Source of the DNA: QHXN01 sp032162705
GTDB taxonomy: Bacteria > Acidobacteriota > Blastocatellia > Pyrinomonadales > Pyrinomonadaceae
Direction of reading: 5' to 3'
DNA length: 64,000 nucleotides
Assembly (NCBI GenBank): GCA_032162705.1
Contig: JAVRON010000125.1
Location: 1-64,000 of the forward strand
Position 1 is the first letter of the stretch. Each line of letters opens with the position of its first letter. The position numbers and the translations under genes are program-made. Below, one piece after another: positions 43,474 to 51,239 of this stretch. Under the pieces are notes generated by a model that saw only the letters and a program-made list of their open reading frames with translations, searched no databases and was not told the origin of the DNA.

Positions 43474-44166
43474 ATGAGGAAGCTTACCGAGGCGGAGGCT
43501 GTGGCAAAGCTCAAGCAGGGCAAGGCCGCCTTTCAGACTCACATCAAATTCAACTTCGAGCACAGGGCCCTGGACTGCCGCGTGTGCCCGACGCCGGGCG
43601 TGTGCTGCACGGACGCGCACTTCGTCAACGTCCATATCACGCGACTCGAAGCCGTCGCCATCCGCGAGACGCTTGAGCGCACGCCGCGCCTGACCTTTGA
43701 AGAAAGGCACGCTGTTTATAGACGTGCGCGCGAGGCAGTCAAGCTCTATGGCCTGAGCGTCGCGGGCGACACTTTCGCGCAGACCTTCGCGTGCCCGCTC
43801 TTCGTCAAAGGCACGGGCTGTCTCGTCCACCAGCGCGCCAAGCCCGCGCCGTGCGTGCAGCACGCCTGCTACGAAAACTGGTCGGACGTGCCGCCGCAAG
43901 ACCTCCAGTGGCGCGAGGAGCGACGCATCGAGCAGCTCAACGGGGAAGTCTACGGCGCGGCATGGGACTGGCTCCCGCTGCCCGTCTGGCTCACGCTCGT
44001 TGACCCCGATGCGGACGGCACGGAATTACAACGTCTCGTCCGCGTCTGGGAGTCGCGCCGCGCCCCGAAGACATCGGACGCGGGCGACGCACGCCGCGCG
44101 CAAGAGGGCCGACGGACGCCGGGCGCGCGTCCAAAAAACAGAACCTTGCCCGTCCTGCGCTCGTAA
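43474..44166 (+). CDS. YkgJ-like cysteine-cluster protein
   Basis: 230 residues. Two Cys groups, DCRVCPTPGVCCTDAHF (~34-50) and CPLFVKGTGCLVHQRAKPAPCVQHACY (~109-135), resemble the zinc/iron-chelating YkgJ-type domain, whose function is unknown. The tail is basic and disordered. Cytoplasmic location is inferred from lack of a signal. It lies between tlyA and a zinc-ribbon membrane protein on the same strand. Confidence 0.7.
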   Translation: MRKLTEAEAVAKLKQGKAAFQTHIKFNFEHRALDCRVCPTPGVCCTDAHFVNVHITRLEAVAIRETLERTPRLTFEERHAVYRRAREAVKLYGLSVAGDTFAQTFACPLFVKGTGCLVHQRAKPAPCVQHACYENWSDVPPQDLQWREERRIEQLNGEVYGAAWDWLPLPVWLTLVDPDADGTELQRLVRVWESRRAPKTSDAGDARRAQEGRRTPGARPKNRTLPVLRS

Positions 44167-44238
44167 GTCGGGACGGACGGCAGGGGTTGTCGTCGCCCCG
44201 CACGTCACGCCGAAAACATCCGACACGATGGAGGTCTT

Positions 44239-44721
44239 ATGTTCTGCCCATACTGCGGCACCGAATCGACTCAGGGCTTGAACTACTGCAACCGCTGCGG
44301 CAGTAACCTGAGCACACCCGTACAGGCCAGCGCGCCGTTTGAACATCAAGCCCCATCGGCCAGCACGTTCTGGGCCGTCGGCGTGACGATGCTGCTGCTC
44401 GTCGTCGTGGGGCTTGGCGTCCTGTTCAGCATGGTGAGGGACTTCGTCCACAGCGGGCTACCGCCGGAGGCGGTCGTCATCATCACGATGTGCGGTGTGT
44501 TGACCATCCTCGGCAGCGTCTTCATGATGACGCGCTTCTGGATGCGTCTGCTCGCGGGCAAAGCCGGGGACGCCGGGCGGTCGCTGCCCGCCGCCGGGCG
44601 TCCCACGCACACCAACGAACTCGGCACCACGCGCCCCGGCGCGCTGCCCGACGCCTTCCCCGCCAGCGTCACCGAACACACCACTCGCACGCTCGAACAC
44701 GTGAAAAGAAGTAGTCAGTAG
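44239..44721 (+). CDS. Zinc-ribbon protein with two membrane helices
   Basis: 160 residues. An N-terminal double CxxC zinc ribbon (FCPYCGTESTQGLNYCNRCG) is followed by two hydrophobic segments (~48-70 and ~80-100) and a Thr/Ala/Pro-rich tail. GGAGG lies upstream of the ATG. Its final RSSQ and stop come from the adjacent GTAGTCA repeat. I do not recognise a function. Confidence 0.7.
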   Translation: MFCPYCGTESTQGLNYCNRCGSNLSTPVQASAPFEHQAPSASTFWAVGVTMLLLVVVGLGVLFSMVRDFVHSGLPPEAVVIITMCGVLTILGSVFMMTRFWMRLLAGKAGDAGRSLPAAGRPTHTNELGTTRPGALPDAFPASVTEHTTRTLEHVKRSSQ

Positions 44722-44856
44722 TCAGTAGTCAGTAGCGCTCCGCGCCACGGTCACAGCCGTTAACATCTGAATGATTCTCTGAAGGAGATTCTTCTACTGA
44801 CTACTGTCTACTGACTACTGTCTACTTCCTACTGACTACTGACTACTGTCTACTTC
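44708..44856. repeat. GTAGTCA inverted repeat with CGCTCCGCG spacer
   Basis: Left arm 44710-44735, then CGCTCCGCGCCACGG, then a long right arm (44793-44856) with an interrupted second block. The spacer start is shared with the 11.6-kb copy. The rest of the gap to nadK (45042) holds no gene. Confidence 0.85.
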
Positions 44857-45042
44857 TTTCCGCCTACTTCCCTTCCCTTGACCCTTCGCCACGGGCGCGG
44901 CTATCATCCGCCCAAGTTTTCGCGTCACTTTCGAAGCCCTATTTTCAATCCATCGCGGACTCTCGGCAGATGCCTGCACGGGGGTCGCGTGCGCGCCTCT
45001 GTTGACTCAAGTGGGCGCGTATTCTTTCGCCCGTGTTTCCGT

Positions 45043-45927
45043 ATGGAAAAACTTTCAGTCCGACGCGTCGGCGTGCTCGTCAAGCCGAATCAGCCCGAGG
45101 CGCTGAAGGCCATCTGCCGCCTGGTGGAGTGGTGCGTCGGGCACGGGCTGGAGGTCTGGGGCGGCCCGCACCTCGAACGCGAGCGCATCCGGCAGGAGAC
45201 GGGCTGCGCCGTCGAGGCGGTCGCGCACGCCAAGTTGGTCAAGGGCGTCGATTTCATCGTCGTGCTCGGCGGCGACGGGACGATGATCGGCGCGGCGCGC
45301 ATGGTCGGCGAAGCAGAGACGCCCGTGCTCGGCGTTAACTTCGGCACGCTCGGCTACCTCGCCGAGTTCTCCGTCGAAGACATGATTCCGGCGCTCGAAG
45401 CCGTGCTGGCGGGCGACTACACGCTTGAACGCCGGCTCATGCTCGCCGCGACCGTGAGCCGTGGCGGCGAGCAGTTGATGCACGACCGCGTCCTGAACGA
45501 TGTGGTCATCTCGAAGTCTGCGCTCGCACGCATCGTCGAGATCGAGACGTGGGTGGACAAGCAGTTCGTCAACTGCTTCCGCGCCGACGGGCTTATCATC
45601 TCGACGCCGACCGGCTCGACGGCCTACAACCTCTCGGCGGGCGGCCCCGTCATCTACCCTTCGATGAACGCCGTGGTGATTACGCCCATCTGCCCGCACA
45701 CGCTCTCGAACCGCCCGCTCGTCGTCTCCGACGCGGTGGCGTTCGAGCTGGTCTTAAAGACTCCGAAGGAGGAGGTCGCGCTCACGCTCGACGGGCAGGT
45801 CGGCATGGCGCTCGAATACGAAGACCGCGTCACAGTGCGTAAGAGCCGCACGGGCTTCAACCTCATCCAGGCGCACACGCGCAACTACTTCGACGTTCTG
45901 CGGAACAAACTGAAATGGGGGAGGTGA
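45043..45927 (+). CDS. nadK: NAD kinase
   Basis: Phosphorylates NAD to NADP. 294 residues from the ATG at 45043. A longer frame to 44878 has no family homology. Motifs: VGVLVKPNQPEA at the start, the phosphate-binding VVLGGDGTMIGAARM near 73-87, NFGTLGYLAEFS, NDVVISKSALARIVEIE and the conserved DGLIISTPTGSTAYNLSAGGP. Located downstream of tlyA and the two small genes. Confidence 0.95.
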   Translation: MEKLSVRRVGVLVKPNQPEALKAICRLVEWCVGHGLEVWGGPHLERERIRQETGCAVEAVAHAKLVKGVDFIVVLGGDGTMIGAARMVGEAETPVLGVNFGTLGYLAEFSVEDMIPALEAVLAGDYTLERRLMLAATVSRGGEQLMHDRVLNDVVISKSALARIVEIETWVDKQFVNCFRADGLIISTPTGSTAYNLSAGGPVIYPSMNAVVITPICPHTLSNRPLVVSDAVAFELVLKTPKEEVALTLDGQVGMALEYEDRVTVRKSRTGFNLIQAHTRNYFDVLRNKLKWGR

Positions 45928-45930
45928 GAA

Positions 45931-46010
45931 GAGTGATAAGTGATGAGTGATAAGTGATGAGTGGAGGCAGCGTGCTTTCACTCATCACTTATCACTCATC
46001 ACTTATCACT
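45931..46010. repeat. GTGATAA/GTGATGA inverted repeat
   Basis: About four units in each arm (45932-45963 and 45979-46010) around GGAGGCAGCGTGCTTT. It ends eight bases before the start of the symporter gene, so it forms most of that leader. Confidence 0.85.
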
Positions 46011-46017
46011 TCTTGCA

Positions 46018-47391
46018 ATGGCTGAAGAGAACAGGAACGAGTTAAGGACGGCAGAAGAGGAGACGGGGCGGCGGCCCTGGTGGAAGCTGTCGCTGACGGC
46101 TTGGATCATGATCGGGCTGGTGGCGGGCGGCGCGCTCGGGTACTTCAAGCCCGATTGGGGCAACGCCGTCTTCTTCCTGCGCGACATCTTTCTGAACCTC
46201 ATCAAGTCGGTCATCGCGCCACTCGTCTTCTCGACTCTGGTCGTCGGCATCGCGGGCGGCGGCGACCTCAAAAAAGTCGGGCGAATGGGCGCGAAGGCGC
46301 TCATCTACTTCGAGGTCGTCACGACCGCAGCGCTCTTCATCGGTCTGGCGGTAGTGAATCTGGTCAGGCCGGGCGCGGGCGTCCAGCTCGTCGAGTCGAG
46401 CAATGCCACCTTACAGCAGATTCAGCAGACGCAGCCGAAGACGCTCGTCGAGACGCTCGTACACATCTTCCCCGCGAGCATCGTTGACTCGATGATGCGC
46501 GGCGACGTTTTGCAGATCGTCGCCTTCTCGGTGCTCTTCGCGATGGCCGTGTCGGCGATGGGCGAGAAGGGGCGGCCCATCCTTCGCGCCTGCGAGAGTC
46601 TGTCGCAGATCATGTTCAAGTTCACGAGCTACGTGATGATGTTCGCGCCCATCGGCGTCGGCGCGGCGATGGCGCACACGGTCGCCACACAGGGCCTCGG
46701 CGTGCTCAAGAATCTGGGGCTGCTCATCGGCTCGCTCTACCTTGCGCTCATCGTCTTCATCGTCGTCGTCTTCGGCGCGGTGGCGCTGATCGCGCGCGTG
46801 CCCATCGGCAAGTTCATCAGGGCCGTGAGAGAGCCTGCGACCATCGCGTTCGTGACGACGAGCAGCGAGTCTGCTCTGCCGAAAGCGATGGAGGTGATGG
46901 AGCGCCTCGGCGTTCCGCCGCGCATCGTCGGCTTCGTGATGCCGACCGGCTACAGCTTCAACCTCGACGGCACGACGCTCTATCTGGCGATGGCCTCGGT
47001 CTTCGTCGCGCAGGCCGCCGAAGGCTCCGGGTTCCCGCACATGGGCTTCGGCCAGCAGCTTGTGATGATGTTGACGCTGATGCTCACGTCGAAGGGCGTG
47101 GCGGCGGTTCCGCGCGCCTCGCTCGTCATCCTGCTGGCGACGCTCAACAGTTTTGTGCCCGGCTGGGGGCCGCTCGGCGTGGCCGTTATCTTCGGCGTCG
47201 ATGAGCTGATGGACATGGGGCGCACGTCGGTCAACGTCATCGGCAACTGCCTGGCGACGGTCGTCGTGGCGCGCTGGGAGGGCGAGTTCGACGACGCGCG
47301 CGCGCGTGTCTTCGGCACGCCCGGCGAGGTCTCGCTCGACCTGAGCGAGGGCGAGCCTGCCTTCGCGCAGGCCGCAAAGATGGGCGACTAG
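46018..47391 (+). CDS. Dicarboxylate/amino acid:cation symporter (DAACS family)
   Basis: 457 residues from the ATG at 46018. A longer frame adds 19 residues encoded by the repeat. Eight helices plus re-entrant loops: the serine-rich hairpin FVTTSSESALPKAMEVM, the GYSFNLDGTTLYLAMA motif of helix 7 and the late DELMDMGRTSVNVIGNCLA. Takes up glutamate, aspartate or C4-dicarboxylates with Na+ or H+ at the inner membrane. The specific substrate is unknown. Confidence 0.92.
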   Translation: MAEENRNELRTAEEETGRRPWWKLSLTAWIMIGLVAGGALGYFKPDWGNAVFFLRDIFLNLIKSVIAPLVFSTLVVGIAGGGDLKKVGRMGAKALIYFEVVTTAALFIGLAVVNLVRPGAGVQLVESSNATLQQIQQTQPKTLVETLVHIFPASIVDSMMRGDVLQIVAFSVLFAMAVSAMGEKGRPILRACESLSQIMFKFTSYVMMFAPIGVGAAMAHTVATQGLGVLKNLGLLIGSLYLALIVFIVVVFGAVALIARVPIGKFIRAVREPATIAFVTTSSESALPKAMEVMERLGVPPRIVGFVMPTGYSFNLDGTTLYLAMASVFVAQAAEGSGFPHMGFGQQLVMMLTLMLTSKGVAAVPRASLVILLATLNSFVPGWGPLGVAVIFGVDELMDMGRTSVNVIGNCLATVVVARWEGEFDDARARVFGTPGEVSLDLSEGEPAFAQAAKMGD

Positions 47392-47508
47392 CGGCGCGGA
47401 AGATGCGCGACCGGCGGCGCGAGACCAAGTCTTGATATTCCCGTAAAACTTCCGGGAGAAGACTGTCGGAAGCTGACCTTCCAAACGCGGAGTCAGTGTG
47501 TCATGCGT

Positions 47509-47542
47509 GCGTTTGAGGCCCGGCCGCGCGGGCCTCAAACGC
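47509..47542. terminator. GC-rich hairpin between symporter and rhomboid genes
   Basis: GCGTTTGAGGCCCG and CGGGCCTCAAACGC form a 14-bp perfect stem with a six-base loop. It lies 118 bases after the symporter stop and before the rhomboid start at 47570. There is only a weak pyrimidine tail, so termination is uncertain. Confidence 0.5.
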
Positions 47543-47569
47543 GTCTCTTTCCCAAACGAGGACGACCAA

Positions 47570-48346
47570 ATGATCTTCCCCATCGGCGACGACAACACGG
47601 GGCGCGTCAGCGTGCCTTACGTCAACTACCTGCTCATCGCCGCCAACATCCTCGTCTTCTGTCTCTTTCAAGGGTTCGGCAATAACGACCGCTTCACCTA
47701 CGCCTGGGCGACCGTTCCCGAAGAGATCGTGACGGGGCGCGATGTGACGACGAGCGACCGCGTCGTTCGCGTGCCGCCGACGGGGCAGACGATGCAGATA
47801 CCCGGCCTCCAGCCGACACCCATCTCTGTCTACCTCACGCTGCTGACCTCGATGTTCATGCACGGGGGCTGGATGCACATCTTCGGCAACATGCTCTTCC
47901 TCTGGATTTTCGGCGACAATCTCGAAGACCGGCTCGGGCATATACGGTACTTGATCTTCTATCTTATCTGCGGGGTGCTGGCCTCGCTGGCGCACGTCTT
48001 CACGACCGTGGCGTTTAGCGCGGGTGGGTCTGGGGTGCTCGTGCCGAGCCTCGGCGCATCGGGCGCAATCTCCGGTGTGCTCGGCGGCTACGTCCTTCTG
48101 TTCCCGCGCAACCGCGTCCGCGTCATCATCCTGCGCATCTTTACGACCGTGCCCGCCTACGTCGCGCTCGGCCTGTGGTTCGTGTTTCAGTTCGTCAGTG
48201 GACTCGGCATACTCGGCGGCGGCGCGCAGGAGGGCGGCGTGGCCTATGCGGCGCACATCGGCGGCTTCATTGCCGGGTTAGTCCTCGTCAAAGTTTTCAC
48301 CATCGGACGTGACGCCGTGGCCGCGCCGTCCCGTTTTGGGAGCTAA
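47570..48346 (+). CDS. Rhomboid family intramembrane serine protease
   Basis: 258 residues with six membrane helices. The catalytic Ser is in LGASGAISGVLGG (near residue 164) and the His in AHIGGFIAG (near 228). The L1-loop HGGWMHIFGNMLFLWIFGDNLED motif is also present. It cleaves helices of membrane proteins; substrates are unknown. I chose the ATG at 47570 with GAGGACG upstream. The upstream extension would run through a hairpin. Confidence 0.92.
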   Translation: MIFPIGDDNTGRVSVPYVNYLLIAANILVFCLFQGFGNNDRFTYAWATVPEEIVTGRDVTTSDRVVRVPPTGQTMQIPGLQPTPISVYLTLLTSMFMHGGWMHIFGNMLFLWIFGDNLEDRLGHIRYLIFYLICGVLASLAHVFTTVAFSAGGSGVLVPSLGASGAISGVLGGYVLLFPRNRVRVIILRIFTTVPAYVALGLWFVFQFVSGLGILGGGAQEGGVAYAAHIGGFIAGLVLVKVFTIGRDAVAAPSRFGS

Positions 48347-48447
48347 GGTCGGAGAGTTTTACCGAAGGCAGCCAGCGTGCGCCGCGCGTGCGGCGGTCGA
48401 GGCCACGCCGCCTCTTCCCGGTGTTTAGAAACAAGGAGGATTTCATA

Positions 48448-48903
48448 ATGGCAAGCAATGAGGAAGTAATCTCTACTCTGAACAACCTGATCGAGACCTG
48501 CCGCGACGGGCAGAACGGCTTTCAGACCGCCGCCGACGGCGTGAAGAACGCCGAGCTAAAACAACTCTTTCAGCAATACTCGCGGCAGCGCGCAGGGTTC
48601 GTCGGCGAGTTGCAGGGCGAGGTGCGCCGTCTCGGGGGCGACCCGGAGGATTCGGGCAGCGTCGCCGCCACGCTCCATCGCGGCTGGATCGACATCAAGG
48701 CGGCGGTGACGGGCGATGATGACAAAGCGGTCGTCAGCGAGGCTGAGCGCGGTGAAGACTCCGCGGTCTCGAACTATCGCGCCGCACTCGGCGTAGACCT
48801 GCCCGCCAACGTTCGCTCGATGGTCGAGCGCCAGTTCGCAGATGTTAAGGAGGCTCACGACCGCGTGCGCAATCTCGAAAGGGCTTCGGGCGCGGGAGCT
48901 TGA
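48448..48903 (+). CDS. PA2169-type four-helix-bundle protein (DUF2383)
   Basis: 151 residues from the ATG at 48448, eight bases after AGGAGG. Helical ferritin-like bundle: STLNNLIETCRDGQNGFQTAAD, FQQYSRQRAGFVGELQGEVRRLGGDP, TLHRGWIDIKAAVTG. The family is stress-linked in several bacteria, but its activity is not established. It precedes a DUF4142 gene with 51 bases between, suggesting a stress operon. Confidence 0.85.
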   Translation: MASNEEVISTLNNLIETCRDGQNGFQTAADGVKNAELKQLFQQYSRQRAGFVGELQGEVRRLGGDPEDSGSVAATLHRGWIDIKAAVTGDDDKAVVSEAERGEDSAVSNYRAALGVDLPANVRSMVERQFADVKEAHDRVRNLERASGAGA

Positions 48904-48954
48904 TCCGGCGCGGGCGCTTTCAAGTTTCAGGCAGTAGACAAGGGAGAAAAGTTT

Positions 48955-49590
48955 ATGAGCAAGAATACTATCAGCGGCGTGACTCTCATGCTCGCCGCAT
49001 GCGCGCTGTTCGCCGTCGTCGTCGGGGCGCGCACGACGAGTGTCAGTCAGAACTCAAACATGACGCACAACGACAACATGCACGCCGGTCACGGCTCGAT
49101 GAAGATGACCGCCGACCAGAAGTTCGCGATGGAGGCCGCGATGGGCGGACAGATGGAGGTCGAACTAGGAAAGCTCGCGGCGCAGAAGGGCGCGAGCGAC
49201 GAGGTGCGACAGTTCGGTCAACACATGGTTGACGACCACTCGAAGGCCAACGAAGACCTGATGCAGGTCGCTTCCGGTAAGAGCATGACGCTGCCGACCG
49301 CCTTGAGTCCGAAGATGCAGATGGAGATGCAGAAGCTCTCGGCGATGTCGGGCGAGAAGTTCGACAAAGATTACGTGAAGATGATGGTCAAGGATCATAA
49401 GGAGGACGTGGCCGCGTTCCAGAAGGAGGCGAGCGGTGGCATGGACGCCGACATCAAGAGCTTCGTCACGCGCACGCTGCCCACGCTCCAGGAACATCTC
49501 CGGATGATCCAGCGCATCAGCGACAAGATGATGCTGCGCAAGAGCGGCAACCTGAAGAACATGAACTCGAATATGAACTCGAACATGTAA
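48955..49590 (+). CDS. DUF4142 secreted protein
   Basis: 211 residues. Signal peptide (1-25, LMLAACALFAVVVGA), a short Asn/Met/His-rich linker, then a ferritin-like DUF4142 helical bundle (DQKFAMEAAMGGQMEVELGKLAAQKGA, DYVKMMVKDHKEDVAAFQKEA). It ends in NMNSNMNSNM, a small duplication. Predicted periplasmic. Function unknown; it may bind metal through the Met/His-rich segment. Co-directional with the DUF2383 gene. Confidence 0.85.
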   Translation: MSKNTISGVTLMLAACALFAVVVGARTTSVSQNSNMTHNDNMHAGHGSMKMTADQKFAMEAAMGGQMEVELGKLAAQKGASDEVRQFGQHMVDDHSKANEDLMQVASGKSMTLPTALSPKMQMEMQKLSAMSGEKFDKDYVKMMVKDHKEDVAAFQKEASGGMDADIKSFVTRTLPTLQEHLRMIQRISDKMMLRKSGNLKNMNSNMNSNM

Positions 49591-49615
49591 AAGGCCGAGG
49601 CGTTTCAGTCATGTA

Positions 49616-49646
49616 AAAGGCCGGGGCGTTTCAGTGCCCGGCCTTT
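49616..49646 (+). terminator. Hairpin terminator of the DUF4142 gene
   Basis: AAAGGCCGGG (49616-49625) pairs with CCCGGCCTTT (49637-49646). A nearly identical 26-bp unit, ATGTAAAAGGCCGAGGCGTTTCAGT, lies just upstream across the stop codon as a direct duplication. The run CGTTTCGG follows. Confidence 0.6.
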
Positions 49647-49655
49647 CGTTTCGGT

Positions 49656-49716
49656 CACGTGCGAAAGAGAGAGGCGGCCTCCCGATGTGGAAGGCCGCCT
49701 CTCTCTTTCGCACGTG
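49656..49716. terminator. 25-bp perfect hairpin between convergent genes
   Basis: CACGTGCGAAAGAGAGAGGC and the next five bases (49656-49680) pair perfectly with 49692-49716. The loop is 11 nt. It is very stable and sits between the DUF4142 gene (plus) and the globin gene (minus), so it could stop transcription from both sides. Confidence 0.65.
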
Positions 49717-49799
49717 GTCGCACTTCTCTTTCGGTAGCTCGCGCGGTCGCCGCGGCGACGCTTCGCCAGGCCGCTCACCTTTTCTCGACGATGTCGTTC

Positions 49800-50276
49800 T
49801 TATCTCTTCTCGACGATGTCGTTCTTCAGGCTCCCGACGAAGGCGAGCAAGTCTTTCTTCTCCTGTTCGCCGACCTTGAACTTGTCGAGCGTGGCGACGA
49901 GATGTTTGGCCGCCGCGTCCCACTCCGCCTCCGTGATGCCGAGGCCAGCGTGCGAGTCCTTCATTGTCCGCCCCGTGTAGATGCACGGGCCGCCCGCCGC
50001 CGCGCAGAACTGATCGACGATGTGCTGGCGAATGCGCTTCTTCGAGTCGGTGCTGTGGCCGACGAAGAAGCGCTCGAACTGTTTGTCGGTGATGAGCTTC
50101 CCGACGAAGTCATCGACGACCGCCGCGACGGCGTTGTAGCCGCCGAGCCGCTCGTAGAGAGACTTCCCTTTCTGCGTGTCCTGTGCCGCCAACTTCGGGG
50201 CGACGCCCCATGCGAGCACGAGCGCAAGGGTGAAGACGGGGAGCAATGTTCTCAATGCCGTTCGACGCACGTTCAT
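49800..50276 (-). CDS. Secreted group 1 truncated hemoglobin
   Basis: 159 residues with GGAGGAG before the ATG at 50276. A signal peptide (1-31, LLPVFTLALVLAWG) is followed by a 2-on-2 globin: SLYERLGGYNAVAAVVDDFV, FFVGH and the proximal His109 in KDSHAGLGITEAEWD. Truncated globins bind O2 or NO and detoxify NO or handle oxygen. Export to the periplasm is uncommon for the family. A ~22-bp tandem duplication (CTTCTCGACGATGTCGTTCT) overlaps the 3' end. Confidence 0.87.
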   Translation of the reverse strand: MNVRRTALRTLLPVFTLALVLAWGVAPKLAAQDTQKGKSLYERLGGYNAVAAVVDDFVGKLITDKQFERFFVGHSTDSKKRIRQHIVDQFCAAAGGPCIYTGRTMKDSHAGLGITEAEWDAAAKHLVATLDKFKVGEQEKKDLLAFVGSLKNDIVEKR

Positions 50277-50451
50277 ATTCTCCTCCTGCTGAAAACGAAT
50301 TTGAGATCGCCGCTGACGAAAAGTCCGGCGGGGGTTCACGACAGGATATACGCGTGCTTGCGGCGGGTCGGATTTGTCCCGAGGCCGACGCGGTTGATGC
50401 GGCGCGCGGGCGTCGGTTAAGATTCCGCTAACGTCTAAGGAGTAAATCGAA

Positions 50452-50883
50452 ATGGCAACGACCGAGGCAAAGCTCCCGCCCGTCAATCAGCAGGGGCTAG
50501 ACATACGGCAGACTCCGCGCGAGGAGATGAGTCTCCACCCGCTCGACACCTTTCCGTACGACTACGCGGGGCGGGAGATTCGCATCCACTTCGAGCTGCC
50601 CGAGTTCACCTGCGTCTGCCCCTTCTCAGACTTCCCCGATTTCGCGACCTTTCGCATCGAGTATGTGCCCGGCGAGCGCTGCATCGAACTCAAGAGCCTG
50701 AAGCTCTACATCAACTCGTTCCGCGAGGTGAAGATTTTCCACGAGCACGTCATCAACATCATCCTCGAAGACTTCGTCCGCGCCTGCGATCCCCTAGAAG
50801 TCAACATCGAAGGCGACTTCAACATCCGCGGTAACATCAAGACGACGGTTCGGGCAAGCTACAAGAAGGAAAGTAGGCAGTAA
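50452..50883 (+). CDS. queF: NADPH-dependent 7-cyano-7-deazaguanine reductase QueF
   Basis: Reduces preQ0 to preQ1 in queuosine synthesis. 143 residues, the short unimodular type. The nucleophile Cys56 is in CVCPFSDFPDF with Asp63, the QueF motif ELKSLKLYINSFRE with Glu79 follows, and FHEH (97-100) is next. AAGGAG precedes the ATG. The last KESRQ comes from the GCAGTAA repeat. No preQ riboswitch is seen in the short leader. Confidence 0.94.
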   Translation: MATTEAKLPPVNQQGLDIRQTPREEMSLHPLDTFPYDYAGREIRIHFELPEFTCVCPFSDFPDFATFRIEYVPGERCIELKSLKLYINSFREVKIFHEHVINIILEDFVRACDPLEVNIEGDFNIRGNIKTTVRASYKKESRQ

Positions 50884-50990
50884 GCAGTAAGCAGTGAGCA
50901 GTACAGTTGGAGATGGGTTTCTATCTCGGCGATTGTTAACTTCAATGTGAAAACCGAAATTGCTTTCACTGCTTACTGCTCACTGCTTAC
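50874..50990. repeat. AGCAGTA heptamer inverted repeat
   Basis: Four GCAGTAA/GCAGTGA units (50875-50904) face CACTGCTTACTGCTCACTGC (50967-50990). Another sequence family with the same 7-nt period. It covers the queF stop. Confidence 0.8.
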
Positions 50991-50998
50991 GTAAACTT

Positions 50999-51220
50999 AT
51001 GGACACCATCTATATCATCGTCGCCGCCGTCGTCGGCTTCTGGCTTTTCTTCTTCGTCTTGAAGCGTGTGCTGTGGATGGCGATCCGGCTGGCCGTCGTG
51101 GGAGCTTTGCTGCTGGCGCTACTGGCGGGCGCGTTGGCGTGGTGGTGGTACGCGCCGCTCGAACGCGGGACGAGCAAGAATAGCAATGCCCCGGCGCGAG
51201 CGACGCGTCCGGCGCGTTAG
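50999..51220 (+). CDS. Small membrane protein
   Basis: 73 residues from the ATG at 50999. Two hydrophobic segments (IYIIVAAVVGFWLFFFVL and LAVVGALLLALLAGALAWWWY) and a basic tail. Family not recognised. It ends 19 bases before the MFS gene and may be its co-transcribed partner. Confidence 0.6.
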   Translation: MDTIYIIVAAVVGFWLFFFVLKRVLWMAIRLAVVGALLLALLAGALAWWWYAPLERGTSKNSNAPARATRPAR

Positions 51221-51239
51221 AGGGAGTGGACAACAGGGC

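Noticed and set aside
44878..45042. Longer start for NAD kinase
   Set aside because: The added residues have no family similarity; MEKLSVRRVGV fits the family start.
50284..50451. preQ1 riboswitch upstream of queF
   Set aside because: The leader between the divergent globin and queF shows no recognisable aptamer pattern.
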